This document shows positions 29,438 to 39,945 of a stretch of DNA of 64,000 bases, piece by piece. This DNA comes from Pomphorhynchus laevis (taxonomy: Eukaryota; Acanthocephala; Palaeacanthocephala; Echinorhynchida; Pomphorhynchidae): the NCBI GenBank assembly GCA_012934845.2, contig WNNJ02000207.1:83529-147528 (forward strand), given 5' to 3'. Numbering within the stretch: position 1 is the first letter of the stretch; each line of letters begins with the position of its first letter. The notes under the pieces were generated by a model. That model had not been told where the DNA came from. It worked only from the letters and a program-made list of their open reading frames with translations, and did no database searches. Position numbers and translations under genes: made by a program.

Positions 29438-32400
29438 TCAAAATTCTGGACGTCCGATTGCAGATCGCGTTACTCTGATGCATCGCGATGTCATTTTTGC
29501 AAGTAATAGGCCTAGACGCGTTCTAAGCTTTGTAAGCTCGTCGGGGTATCTGCTTGCTCGCTTATTTGCCAATTTAGATGCGATCCGTCTTAAAAGTTGT
29601 GTGGCATTTTCACCGCTTCCACCTGAGAATGAGAAGACGGCGGGTACAAGAGACCCCCGCTCGAACTCTGTTATTCTTTCGAGATATTTACTGCGCTTTC
29701 GCTGTTGGTGGTACTTATAGCAGGACTCTGGTGTCTTGGAGGAGTTGGACTGAGCGAAAGCGTTAAACACGCAAATGTCGAAGAAAGTTCGCTCACTCCT
29801 ATCACCATACAACCCTGAGCATGCAATGTCGAGCCTAGCATCACGGTCTTTTGTCGTTAAGCGGTTTCTAAAGTCAAAGTTTGGCGGGACTGGTGTAAGC
29901 AGCGGCTCGACTTGTACGTTATACGATGTTTCTGTTAGCTGATAGGCAATAAAATCGCGCACGGCATCGTGTCGCATCGACGGAAGACCACCGAATGGGC
30001 ATGAGAGAGCATGGGCAACTGTATTAATCTGCCTACATTTACATTGAGTTGGTGCGGATTTAGGCGTAATTCCGTATCTAGAAGAAATAGAATCACAAAA
30101 CTCGATGTTACTTAATCGAGTTGCTCGATCGAATGTAGGATATCCGGATAGCCATGACGAAGCCCCTGTTGTTGAAGCATGCTCAATTGCGGTACACAGA
30201 ATTCCACTCGCATTGCTCAAAATATCTTCTTGGTCAAGCTTTTCACTAGAGGCTTTTGCTGCCCGTAGATTTTTAATAATTGTCTCCTGCATAGAATTAA
30301 GTACCGAGCCAATATATCCTTGTATGCTTGGCTCACACACTGAGGTCGATGATCGATATTCGTTGCTTGGTAACGTGGACGGATCTCTAATGCATAAACC
30401 GCCGTTGCGAAAACTCAACTGGCATGTGCGCCATAAGATATCGTCTTGAGAAATATCAATGTCAAAAAGATGTGATATTGTAGACTTTAGTTTCAGTGTC
30501 AGAGGTGCGAACCACGCAGAGGGGCATTCATAGCATCGTTGAGTATGTGTCCATTTATGCTGAATAGACTTAATTAAGCACACGTATGCAACCTGAGTGT
30601 CTAACTCTCCTACTTTCTTCAGCTGTGACACTAATGTGCAAAGGGAGGAAACTGATGATCGTATAAACGTATCTATGTATTCGGCTGATCCGATTGGTAC
30701 TCCAAGAACGGGTAAGCCATCCTCAACGATGGAGACTCCAGCGTTATCAAGTAACGATTGGAAAGTCGAGATGTCGTTCCCGTTGGAATATACCTTGCAT
30801 TTTTCCGGATTCAAGTGTACGCCATATGAGGGGCCGAAGGATTGAAGCAACTTAAATGCTTCAATGACATCTTGTGGGGAACCTATGAGGTTGCCGTCGT
30901 CTGCGTACCATAACTGTTTAATGTTTGGACAAGTTCTTTTGATACGGAGTAGTAACGGAAGTGTTGCAGAGGCAAATGCTGCCATCGAAAAGACGTCGCC
31001 CTGTGTAAATCCTTCAGCAGATAGTAAGAATTCACTGTCAATTGTTAGCAGTGTCGGCTTTCTGTATAGGTTAGAAAGGACTGTGTTCAATGCTGGACAG
31101 ATATTTGGCGTGTTTGAGAGAGCGGTCATTCTATTCACTCTGTTGAATGCGTTGTCAGCATCTATTGTGAGTAGCACGAATGTAGGATTTCTCTTCAACG
31201 AGTCACGAATACCGTGAATAACACATTCGGTGCCAGCACGCTGCGAGGCGCAGAATTGGACGTTCCCGCATATTGTTTGCAGTTGGGGTGATATTATTTT
31301 CAATATTGATTTAGATATAATGCGTCTGGAAACATCTCCTATTCCTATAGGACGTACGCCAGGATTTTTGCTAAGAGGAATAAGGCGACTAGCGGTGAAG
31401 GCTGTCATCGACTCCTGTGAGATTGGATTTAATGCTAATTGTCGAGCGAAAGATGCAAGTGATTCAGCTAGACGTTTCGATTCTGCCCCAAAGTCAACCA
31501 ACATTCGATGCCATGCTCTTGCATCTAATCCGGACGGGCCCGCTCCTCCCTTTACTTTCTTAGAGTTGGCAACGATCAGTTCAAAGTCAATAGAATCAAA
31601 TGCAACTGGGTGAAACTCAGGAATGTCATCGATAGGCCTGCGCAGAATGGCGTCATCAGATTTTGCTGAAGCCATCGGATGCTTATCAATAAGAATTTGT
31701 CTCACTGTTTGGCCGTCTATTATTTCGTCTATTCGAAGAGGATGCCCTGTACCATCATTTGATTCAAGTAATTTGACAGCAGCTGTCATTTTCCCACCAA
31801 GAACAAGCTTCTGAACAGTTTTCAGAATATCATTATTTAGAGAATCATATAGCTTGTGGGAATACTGAGACTGAAGAAAACGAGCTTCGTTGAGCAGCGT
31901 TTGCATATCTCCGCTTGTCCAACAATCAAGTCTGCGATCGAGAATTTGTTTTAGTTGCTTAGGGTTCGCTTTAGCAGGGCGCTGGAGGATTAACTGACTG
32001 ATGACAACCGCGAGTGAAAGCGAGCAATCGTTTGTGGATGCTAATTCATATATCCGTGCAAGCTCTGAGATAAATCGCTTAGATCCGATGCATCTTGGTA
32101 GTCTAAACAGGTTTGGTTTCCATAGAATAACTTCATGCAATATCGACTCCACCGAGAGAGTATCTGATGAAGATTGGAGTTGCGAGATGGTTGCAGTTAT
32201 AGGCTCAAGTTCTGTCTGAAGAATGTTCTGCGGACGTTTTGTTCCAACGTTTTGAGTTTCAGATGTAGCACGTAAGTGCGATGTAAATTGGACATTGGTA
32301 GACGCGTGTGTGGACGGGTTTTTCCTGGAGCAGTTAGGAGCAGAGCACGTTGTGCAAGGTTTCGAATTGCGCGCACATTTACAGCGAATACATTTGGCTG

Positions 32401-32455
32401 CACTCGTGTTGCAGTTGCAGCATTTTGATAGCGAAGAAGGTATTCCTCTAGGCAT
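29438..32455 (-). CDS. RLE LINE element D polyprotein, apparently intact
   Basis: 1,005 residues, MPRGIPSSLSKCCNC to SRCIRVTRSAIGRPEF, no internal stop. CXC-like N-terminus (CCNCNTSAAKCIRCKCARNS), RT (PGVRPIGIGDVSRRIISKSI, LLTIDADNAFNRVNRMTAL, FTQGDVFSMAAFAS, catalytic QLWYADDGNLIG), CCHC (CKCRQINTVAHALSC), endonuclease (ARLDIACSGLYGDRSERTFF, DICVFNAFAQS, KRSKYLERITE). Closest to B in the array. Upstream leader GTTTCTGATAAACATAC at 32617-32633. Potentially active. Confidence 0.9.
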   Translation of the reverse strand: MPRGIPSSLSKCCNCNTSAAKCIRCKCARNSKPCTTCSAPNCSRKNPSTHASTNVQFTSHLRATSETQNVGTKRPQNILQTELEPITATISQLQSSSDTLSVESILHEVILWKPNLFRLPRCIGSKRFISELARIYELASTNDCSLSLAVVISQLILQRPAKANPKQLKQILDRRLDCWTSGDMQTLLNEARFLQSQYSHKLYDSLNNDILKTVQKLVLGGKMTAAVKLLESNDGTGHPLRIDEIIDGQTVRQILIDKHPMASAKSDDAILRRPIDDIPEFHPVAFDSIDFELIVANSKKVKGGAGPSGLDARAWHRMLVDFGAESKRLAESLASFARQLALNPISQESMTAFTASRLIPLSKNPGVRPIGIGDVSRRIISKSILKIISPQLQTICGNVQFCASQRAGTECVIHGIRDSLKRNPTFVLLTIDADNAFNRVNRMTALSNTPNICPALNTVLSNLYRKPTLLTIDSEFLLSAEGFTQGDVFSMAAFASATLPLLLRIKRTCPNIKQLWYADDGNLIGSPQDVIEAFKLLQSFGPSYGVHLNPEKCKVYSNGNDISTFQSLLDNAGVSIVEDGLPVLGVPIGSAEYIDTFIRSSVSSLCTLVSQLKKVGELDTQVAYVCLIKSIQHKWTHTQRCYECPSAWFAPLTLKLKSTISHLFDIDISQDDILWRTCQLSFRNGGLCIRDPSTLPSNEYRSSTSVCEPSIQGYIGSVLNSMQETIIKNLRAAKASSEKLDQEDILSNASGILCTAIEHASTTGASSWLSGYPTFDRATRLSNIEFCDSISSRYGITPKSAPTQCKCRQINTVAHALSCPFGGLPSMRHDAVRDFIAYQLTETSYNVQVEPLLTPVPPNFDFRNRLTTKDRDARLDIACSGLYGDRSERTFFDICVFNAFAQSNSSKTPESCYKYHQQRKRSKYLERITEFERGSLVPAVFSFSGGSGENATQLLRRIASKLANKRASRYPDELTKLRTRLGLLLAKMTSRCIRVTRSAIGRPEF

Positions 32456-32659
32456 GTAGCGTCGATTTCAGAGCGTTGATACTGAGCACAGTGATTCTTT
32501 GTTATTGATGGATTAAAAAATTCGAAGGATTGTAAACTTTTGTAAATAGTTATTTGTTAGCAGCTTAGAATTTCAAACTGATTTTGTATGTTATTTTATT
32601 GTATGTTATTTTATTGTATGTTTATCAGAAACCAAATTTTTTTAAGGTCATAATAATAC

Positions 32660-32990
32660 TATTACAAGATTATGAGATTGATGTACCACAACTACAAGGA
32701 AATAAACCAATCAAAAGTGACTCTATCTAGGTCAAGCGGGGATGTCACGTAGGCACTACGTCACTGAATTCAGCGACATTTAAATAAATAAGGGTTTTAT
32801 TAAAAAATGCGGCATATAAATGAGTCCTGAGAAGGACTTGAAAAGGGTCACTGTGATTGACCGAAACGTTGTTATAATTAACTCTAACAAAAATTTGTTT
32901 TTCTCGTGTGGATAATTAATAATGCCTAATAAACAGATATAAATGAGTGTTATTGATTGTTGCTTATTGTCATTGTAACTGCTGATTCTT
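32660..32990 (+). mobile_element. Possible Penelope-like element 3' end
   Basis: The stretch at about 32824-32875 (CCTGAGAAGGACTTG ... GACCGAAACGTTG) resembles the paired GAAGGN/CCGAAANG words found near the 3' ends of Penelope-like elements; the reverse-strand counterpart ATGAAGAAGGCTATTG ... AGCCGAAAGCTAG is at 40546-40513. No RT is present here. The rest of the stretch is AT-rich and unassigned. Based on memory of such motifs, so tentative. Confidence 0.35.
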
Positions 32991-33248
32991 TTCCACTTGT
33001 GTGCTTTGAACTTACCGGCATATTTTGTTATAGGATTTTTTTGTTTGGCAAAGACACTAAAAAATAAATCTCGTTCATTTCCAACAACGTTATCAAGAAA
33101 AACCTGGTTTATATATTTTTAATCTGGTATATAATGATTTAATACAACTTAAATTTGTATTTCTATCATTACACAATACGTCCAATGTTTATTGCAATAC
33201 ATCAAATGGATAATTTGATTAGAATAGATAACCACTTCTCTATTCATA

Positions 33249-33320
33249 AGAGGCGAATAGAGAAGTAGCTGGATTAGTAGATGAAGAGGCGAATATAGAA
33301 GTAGCTGGATTAGTAGATGC
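33249..33320. repeat. Two tandem 36-bp units
   Basis: 33249-33284 and 33285-33320 (AGAGGCGAATAGAGAAGTAG, CTGGATTAGTAGATG) differ at two positions. It lies downstream of the EF-hand gene in AT-rich DNA. No function apparent. Confidence 0.8.
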
Positions 33321-33482
33321 ACAAGTTATGCTTATCAAATAAATAAATCAATATCTATTTATGTTAATATGCTAATCTAGTAAATAATTGTAAAAATTCA
33401 ATATTTTTGAAATATTAATTTCAGAATTAAGAAATCGGATTTAGGCCAATGATATCGCTATTATATCATAGTCATCCACAGG

Positions 33483-34082
33483 TTACCACGTTTCATTCTC
33501 CGTGAATCCAAAAATGTATCTACTTTTGGATTGCGGATCATTTGTTGAGAGATAAAGCGTACACATTTCGATAAATAATGGTAAGTCCAGAGGAATTTTG
33601 TTTGAGTCAGTTAGTTTATCGAAACAGTACCACGTTACTTCAATTGGAGCGTCACCCATAAAGCACATTTCGTAAAACTCTATTTTTCCGTTACCATTGA
33701 AATCTAGAACTTCGTTAAAATAATTAGTCAGGATATCTTCAAACCATTTAGGAAGTTTTTCAGTAGTATCAACTGTTTCCTTAACTTTCTGGCAAAATAT
33801 CAGCCATTCTTCTATAGATATTTTATTGTCACCGGCTAGATCTATTGTCTTTAGAAGTTCTTCAAAAAATTTGCCATAAGTGGATATCTGCGACTTCTTG
33901 ATAGATTCATAATATTTATTAAGCATTTCTTCACAATTTTCCTGATGTTTAAAATGTTCTAGTACTGCCGTCGATGCCCTTTCTGCACGTTGGTTAAAGT
34001 CCGATTTTTCGATACTACCATTATTGTTGTAATCGAAAAAAGCAAATAACCATTTGTACTTTGCTTGTAGGAAAGGATCCAT
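33483..34082 (-). CDS. EF-hand protein, sarcoplasmic calcium-binding/calexcitin-like
   Basis: A 199-residue single-exon gene. Three canonical EF-hand loops: residues 17-28 (DYNNNGSIEKSD), 81-92 (DLAGDNKISIEE) and 127-138 (DFNGNGKIEFYE); a fourth, degenerate hand lies around residues 155-170 (FDKLTDSNKIPLDLPLF). Length and spacing (the wide gaps between hands 1, 2 and 3) fit invertebrate sarcoplasmic calcium-binding proteins and calexcitins, cytosolic Ca2+ buffers or sensors of muscle and neurons. The start follows a TATA box by about 60 bases. It is the only complete, undisturbed ordinary host gene in the window apart from the LIM gene. Which of the two subfamilies is not resolved. Confidence 0.85.
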   Translation of the reverse strand: MDPFLQAKYKWLFAFFDYNNNGSIEKSDFNQRAERASTAVLEHFKHQENCEEMLNKYYESIKKSQISTYGKFFEELLKTIDLAGDNKISIEEWLIFCQKVKETVDTTEKLPKWFEDILTNYFNEVLDFNGNGKIEFYEMCFMGDAPIEVTWYCFDKLTDSNKIPLDLPLFIEMCTLYLSTNDPQSKSRYIFGFTENETW

Positions 34083-34142
34083 TTTTGTTCTCTTTCGATG
34101 GTAGTTTAGGAAATCTTTGTTATTTCCACCTTGCTTGCCTGC

Positions 34143-34152
34143 TTTATATATT
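34143..34152 (-). promoter_or_regulatory. TATA box of the EF-hand gene
   Basis: The minus strand reads AAAATATATAAAGCAGG here, a good TATA match about 61 bases upstream of the ATG at 34082, leaving room for a start site near 34115 and a short 5' UTR. Confidence 0.6.
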
Positions 34153-34199
34153 TTGACATTTTTAGATCGTTCACGAATATAGTAGGCATTTTTTGTTTC

Positions 34200-34970
34200 A
34201 TACTCAGTGAGTCACTTGTTCTGTTATAAGTACGCACATAAACCAAAACAGAGAAACAATAGCACATCTTTATTTAAATTTATCCTTTATCTTTCAATTT
34301 CACACGTAACGGTTTCTCGTTAATTTTAGATGCATGGACTTATTATGTTCTTCAAAGTAATTGAAATTAACAACAATAAGTGTCAAAATATGTTGAAATG
34401 AAAATGTAGATTAAATTCTTAACTTTTTTTTAATTTATTTCGTATCTCCAGCTATTAATTTTTTAGAACGAAACATTGACATATTGTCATTAGTGACTAT
34501 CATAGAAATACAGACAAACTACGTGAGTCAGTGGTGCACTTCGCTGGAGTACTATTTAGTACTATAAGTCATTGAGTACTATTCGCTTGAGTATGCTTGT
34601 CTTGTGATCTAGAATTAAAATATATGCAAAACCCGTTTTGATATTTTTGTGTAGCTCATGTGATACACACTCTATTCCTGCCAAAGCAATTTGATATATT
34701 TAGCTGTAAATTAAACATCTGGGATATATTTGAATTGTTAATTTTCATTCATATATTTTAATTGTTGCAATTCTTAAAATTTCATTATTTAATGTATTAT
34801 ATTTTATATTATATGGTATGCATGAATGCTCATTCAAAAATATTTTTCATGTAAATTTAAATATGTTATCTTTACGATATAAATTAATAGTAGTTTTAGT
34901 TAATGTTAATTTAATGTTCATATTAAAGATTTTATGAACATTAATGATTAATGATTAAAGATTATATTAG
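34200..34970. other. AT-rich intergenic DNA with a dispersed repeat
   Basis: No gene seen. About 34760-34940 is shared with 40303-40412 and 40585-40650 (AATGTATTATATTTTATATT, GGTATGCATGAATGCTCAT; TTAATTTAATGTTCATAT). The repeated block lies next to Penelope-like scraps at 40 kb, so it is probably the 3' region of such an element. Confidence 0.5.
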
Positions 34971-35059
34971 AGATTGGATTACTGATTCACGACCATCAAC
35001 CGATAATTGCAGCTTTTACGGAATCGTGGCTAAACCCTTTTATCTCCGATAATGAAATT

Positions 35060-37133
35060 TTGTTGAAAGGATATAATGCGTGCCGCAGCGATAGAATAGC
35101 TAAACAGGGTGGTGGTATATTACTATATATACGTGACACAATAAAGTTCCGTGTCGTAGAAACTTTTAACGACCCCCTAACTTCAAACGAACTTTTAGCG
35201 GTCAGATTATACCGGCCATTCTCCTTGATACTTGTAGTCGTTTACCGCAGCCCTACTTCATGCACTGATAGCATCGTGCAACGTTTATACCAGCTATCGG
35301 ACCCTAATAAGCCAATATTGGTTGTTGGTGACTTTAACATGCCTACAATAGATTGGAATACATACAGTTTTAATTCGCCGTCTGACTTTGGTTCGATTGT
35401 GTTACTTCAAACAATCAATGATCTATACCTTACCCAACATGTCAATGGATTTACCAGAATATCTTCTACGTCTCGTTCTCTTCTTGATCTGGTTTTGTCT
35501 GCTCCAGGACATATTGTCACTAGCGTTAATCACTTGGATCCAGTTGGTTGTTCTGATCATGTCACCTTATTAATAGATCTTGGAATTAGTATCCCTATAT
35601 ATAATTCCTTTGTTAATAGATTCAACCCTTTTAAAGCCGACTACAACAAAATAAAGGAGTTCCTTTCTACCGTTTCGTGGCCTGATGCTTATACTGTGGG
35701 TATTGATTCCGCCTGGCTGTTTTTCAAAGACACCTTGTATTCAATACTTACCCGCTACGCTCCAATTGTACGTCAAACTGACGTCGGCTTATCTCCTCGT
35801 TGGTTTAATCGAGAACTCAAACAAGCATTGGCTCGACGACGCAAGGCATATTGTAATTATAAAGCAGGTAACTCTAGTTTTGAGCAATACCGACAGTATA
35901 GAAACAGGGTAACATCCTTGAAGAGACGTACGAGAGTAATCTTTGAAAAGAATTTATCCCAACGATGTCGTCGTGATCCTGGCTCACTCTTCAAATACAT
36001 TTCATCAAGAAAACGTATAGCTAACACGTTCTCCTCTATTCTCGATAGCCAAGGTTATTTGGTATTGGACTCAAAAGAAATTGCGAATGTATTCGGCACA
36101 CACTTAACATCGCTGAATTCGTCACTGAATGCTCCACCGCAAATAACTGACAGTTTGTATTGTTTGGTAGCTAATACTACTTCTGACCTTGATAACTTCA
36201 TTAGACCTGACTTAGTGTACAGCGAGTTGTCCCGTCTGAAATGCACATTAAGTGCTGGTCCGGATCTATTGCCGTCAGCATATCTTCGCAACCTAGCTGA
36301 CATCATATACCTACCTCTATATAATATCTTCTGTGCAACACTTGTGCTAGGAAAGATTCCCTCAGACTGGAAGCGCTCTATTATCTGCCCAATATTAAAA
36401 CAGGGGTCTCGTTCTGACATCTGTAACTACAGACCGATTAGCCTCACATGTGTCTGCTGTCGCGTACTGGAACGCTTACTTCTGCGAAAAGTCACCACTC
36501 ACCTAGAAACGAACCATATTCTAGCCCCTGAACAACATGGTTTTCGAAAAAATCATTCAACGCTAACGAATTTGTTGTTATCACACGATAGCTGGACCAG
36601 ATATTATGATTCTGGTATTCCGGTTGACGCCATCTTCTTCGACTTCTCTAAGGCATTTGATACAGTCCTTCATGCTAATTTAATTCAAAAACTGCGTAAT
36701 ATCAACCTTGATGAGTGTTTAGTTCGCTGGATTATTGAATTTCTGTCTGACCGTCATTGCTTCGTAAGGGTAAACGACGAATTATCTGATCGCTTCCCTA
36801 CAAATCTTGGAGTACCTCAGGGAACTATACTCGGTCCAGTTCTTTTCAGCATATACATTAACGACCTCATTCCTAAACTTAGATCTGAGTGTGTTCTTTA
36901 TGCTGATGATTTAAAAATTTGGCGCCCCATATTCTTGGACTCAGATGTTGACATCTTGCAGTATGATATTAACACCATAAATGACTGGTCGATTTTGAAC
37001 GGGTTAAAATTCAATTTGAAAAAGTGTGCCTACATTTGTATATCAAGACGTCCGGCCGAGTCAGCTCATATTTATCATATAAACAACAGTGTTATTCTTA
37101 GGGCGAACTCATACAGGGATTTAGGTGTTTATG
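35060..37133 (+). pseudogene. J1 ORF2, endonuclease and RT (interrupted copy)
   Basis: Open frame from the endonuclease (GGGILLYIRD, VVVYRSPTS, VVGDFNMPTIDW) through RT (NYRPISLTCVCCRVLERLLL, IFFDFSKAFDTVLH, GVPQGTILGPVLFSIYIND, catalytic LYADDLKIW at about 36898-36924) to the insertion at 37133. The C-terminal part, LSTRLHTDTTCSKVRRVIG onward, continues beyond the inserted LINE at 39239-39832. No stop was seen before the insertion, so this copy was probably intact downstream of its 5' truncation when hit. Confidence 0.85.
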
Positions 37134-37156
37134 TATTATTAGTATTATTATATTAT

Positions 37157-37220
37157 CAATTCTAGCCAGACGCTAGAATTGTAAAACATGACAAATCATA
37201 AATGTATTATTATTAATTTA
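37157..37220 (+). mobile_element. RLE LINE tail scrap with foldback
   Basis: CAGACGCTAGAATTGTAAAA and on to TGTATTATTATTA matches the 3' end of element C (25855-25915, reverse strand). It is preceded by its own inverted start: arms CAATTCTAGC (37157-37166) and GCTAGAATTG (37172-37181) pair perfectly around CAGAC. A 5'-truncated insertion with a snap-back end. Confidence 0.75.
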
Positions 37221-39238
37221 TCAATTATTAAAAAAAAATAAATAAATTAGTATACAACAAAAAAAAATTATTATACATTCAACAACATACGAGCATTAGC
37301 TCAAATAGCTGGCTCACAATAAGTTCGTAAATTAATTAATTAATTTTTAAAATAAGGAAATGCAACACGAAACATTGCTTGATCCATTCGTAGTCTTCTT
37401 TTAAAAGCACTAAGTGAACTGCATCCAACGGTGTCTGCATCAAGGTTGTTCCACAGCTCAACAATTCTTCTATCAAATTGCATCGCGCCCAATTTCTGTA
37501 CTCTGTTTCTTCAAATAGTTAAAGAATGACCGCGAAGAACATTTGAACAACGTAGTTGAACCCTACTCCGAAGAGGGTGATGAGGACGTTGGAATAAATG
37601 CCAAACAAGGCACATATCCATGTACCGACGGGTCCATGTGACGGTCTCAAGTCCTAATGATCTCAGTCTGTCTTCATAAGGCAGCGACGCCAACGTTGGT
37701 GCTAGCTTTGTTGCCCTGCGAAGTACCCTCTCTGATTTCTTATGTTCATGCACAGTACGTGGGTATACAACCGGAGCTGCATATAAAAGTCTACTCAATA
37801 CATGTGCTAAAATCAGAGGCCGAAGAGCAGTCGGATTAACGCGAACAAACGCGCGTCGAATCATACCTATCATTTTATTGGAGTTGGCACAAGCTTGATC
37901 AGTGTGCTTTTTGGTTGATAAATTAGAGGTAACCCATACTCCTAAATCTTTGTAACTATCGACACTTTCCACAATACAGTCCTTATATGTGTAACAAGCT
38001 GATGTTAGTTGCTTGCGAGCATTACCAATAATACGCATGTTTTTGCATTTCGAAACATTTATCACAAGCTTGTTTAACGCCGCCCACAACTCCAAATTAT
38101 CTATGTCAGTTTGCAAATTATCAACATCCTCACATGAATGAATGGGCCGCCATATTTTTAAGTCATCTGCATACAAACATGATCGAGAGCGAATGCACCC
38201 AGGCAAATCGTTAACATAAATGCTGAATAAAAGCGGACCCAAAACTGAACCTTGAGGTACTCCAATATGACATTCTCTAGACACAGACAATGACCAATCG
38301 ACAAGTACTCGAAAGCAACGATCACGAAGAAATTCTCTAATCCAATCAACTATTATGTTTGGGAGTCCAGTATTGACAAGTTTCTGAAGAAGTAGACCAT
38401 GATCTACTCTATCAAAAGCTTTAGAAAAGTCGAAGAATATAATGTCTGTATTGATATAATGTGTCTTATTCGCTGTCCAATCAAGATGAGCATCAAGCAA
38501 ATTTGAAACAGTTGAATAACCCTCCCGAAATCCGTGCTGATTAGGGACTAAAATTTTTCCTACACGAAAAAACTCAACCATGTAGCGATGCACAAACCTC
38601 TCCAACACTCTACAGCAAATGCAGGTAATGCTCACCGGCCTATAATTCTCGACGGAAGAGCGATCTCCCTTCTTGAAGTAGGGAAGAACAATTGACTGCT
38701 TCCACACATTAGGAAGAGATCTTTCCAAGATTGACTGGCGAAAAATTGCACAGAGAGGAACGCAAATTGAGCCTGCTAATCTGCGCAGATAAACAGAAGG
38801 TAGTAAGTCACAACCTCTTGAATTATTTGCTTTTAGACGGCGTAATTCGGAATAGACTTTAGCTGGCGTTATCAAATTGTCAAGGTCCAACTCAAGACAC
38901 GTGTCAGAGTAAGTGTTCAGCACACTAGATTCCATACAAAAAGTTTGATGTTCATTTGCGGGCTCTACTGAAGTGCAATAGTGTGCCGCAAACTCTTCAG
39001 CTAGGTCATTCGCAGAAATGTCATAGAAGTAGTGACAAATCGAAGAATCAACAGCTCCCCTGCTTGATAGGTACTGAAAAAAGAACCTTTAAATCGTATT
39101 TACACTTGTTAGCTAATGCATTCTCAAATGCACACCGCTTCTTTCTCTTCAATGAATTGAATAAATTTCTTGCCTGTTTAAAAACATCATAACTACACTC
39201 CCCAACTTTGTAGCGATTGAAGATCAAATTACGAGTCC
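37221..39238 (-). mobile_element. CR1/Jockey-like LINE (minus) inserted in J1
   Basis: Same family as the LINE at 4.77-7.67 kb (LITPAKVYSELRRLKANNSR; compare LITPEKVLAELHRLKETNSK). It is 5' truncated within the region between endonuclease and RT and its 3' UTR lies at about 37221-37510. It was inserted together with, or next to, the RLE tail scrap. Confidence 0.8.
37511..39235 (-). pseudogene. LINE ORF2 C-terminal half: reverse transcriptase
   Basis: From 38935 to 37511 an uninterrupted 474-codon frame holds RT (NYRPVSITCICCRVLERFVH, IFFDFSKAFDRVDHG, GVPQGSVLGPLLFSIYVND, LYADDLKIW) and the C-terminal region (LRCSNVLRGHSLTI). Upstream to 39235 the same protein continues (DVFKQARNLFNSLKRKKRCA; ISANDLAEEFAAHYC) but in two frames, with one frameshift near 39060. 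Stop at 37511-37513 is earlier than in its relative, which goes on about 50 codons. Confidence 0.8.
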
Positions 39239-39945
39239 TCTAGTATGTTCTAACTTATCGACACGTTTACATACTGACACTACATGTTCCAAAGTGAGAA
39301 GAGTCATCGGCCTGATTCGCCGAGCTCTTGTTCATATTGACATCTCATGCTTTAAAACAATCTCACAAGCACTTATTTTGAGCATCCTCCTATATGCTTC
39401 GCCAGCTTGTTACCAATCACCTTACGAGAACGTTATAATTTAGAGTCTGTATTCCGATCAGCAACTAAAATGGTAAAAGCGGTTAGACATATGGAATATC
39501 AAGATCGGCTCTCGAGTTTGGGAATGAGATCGCTTCAGTATCTACGCGACAAGGTGGACCTGTGCCTAGCCTGGCAGATTTTACACGACAATCGCCATCC
39601 ACTCAGATCGCTAATGCATACGCGCGATATAACCTCACTTCGTGGTCATCAGTTCATGCTAAAAACACAACGATTACGCTACAAACGAACATCCCTATAC
39701 TTCCAACGAATCGTTAATACTTGGAACCACCTTGCTGACACAACAGTAGCATCCTCGAATCTGGCTTCTTTTAAACGAAATCTGGAGGAAGATCCCTTCT
39801 TGAAGACGAAGATCGAGTCAGAGAACATATGAACAATAGAAAGTACACTCTACATTTTCATTTTCTACATTTACTTTTTCTGATTGTGACGCAACTTCTA
39901 ATGAGCCTTGCTGCTCACTTTGTTGTCTATTGATAATAATAATAT

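Larger units (their letters stand above)
19565..32657 (-). mobile_element. Head-to-tail array of four RLE-type LINEs
   Basis: Elements A (to 22757), B (22758-25842), C (25843-29176), two small tail fragments (29177-29333) and D (29335-32645), all minus. Every 3' junction shows the plus-strand word AGGTCTAATAAT (22758, 25843, 29177 in short form, 29216, GGGTCTAATAAT at 29334), and the outer 5' flank of D has AGGTCATAATAAT at 32645. This is what repeated insertion into one preferred site, with the site duplicated each time, would give. Protein order (CXC-like, RT, CCHC, restriction-like endonuclease) places them among RLE-bearing LINEs; the exact clade is not determined. Confidence 0.8.
34971..39945 (+). 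mobile_element. J1 LINE copy 1 (plus), split by an insertion
   Basis: APE-type LINE, 5' truncated at the endonuclease. Left part 34971-37133, right part 39239-39945, ending in a (TTGATAATAATAAT) tail. The two parts are the same sequence that is continuous (apart from a deletion) in the inverted copy at 54.57-58.8 kb, and are nearly identical to it. The split point shows GTAT on both sides (GTTTATGTAT / GTATGTTCT), a likely short target duplication. Between them lie a scrap of RLE LINE tail and a minus-strand LINE. Confidence 0.85.

Noticed and set aside
32824-32880. Hammerhead ribozyme, as found in some Penelope-like elements
   Set aside because: GAAAC is preceded by a GGTCA/TGACC stem, but the CTGATGA core is not in the required place, so the fold does not fit.
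39818-39945. Extension of the Penelope-like reading frame through QQSEQQGSLEVASQSEKV
   Set aside because: That stretch is the reverse strand of the J1 LINE 3' UTR, present identically at 54585-54667.
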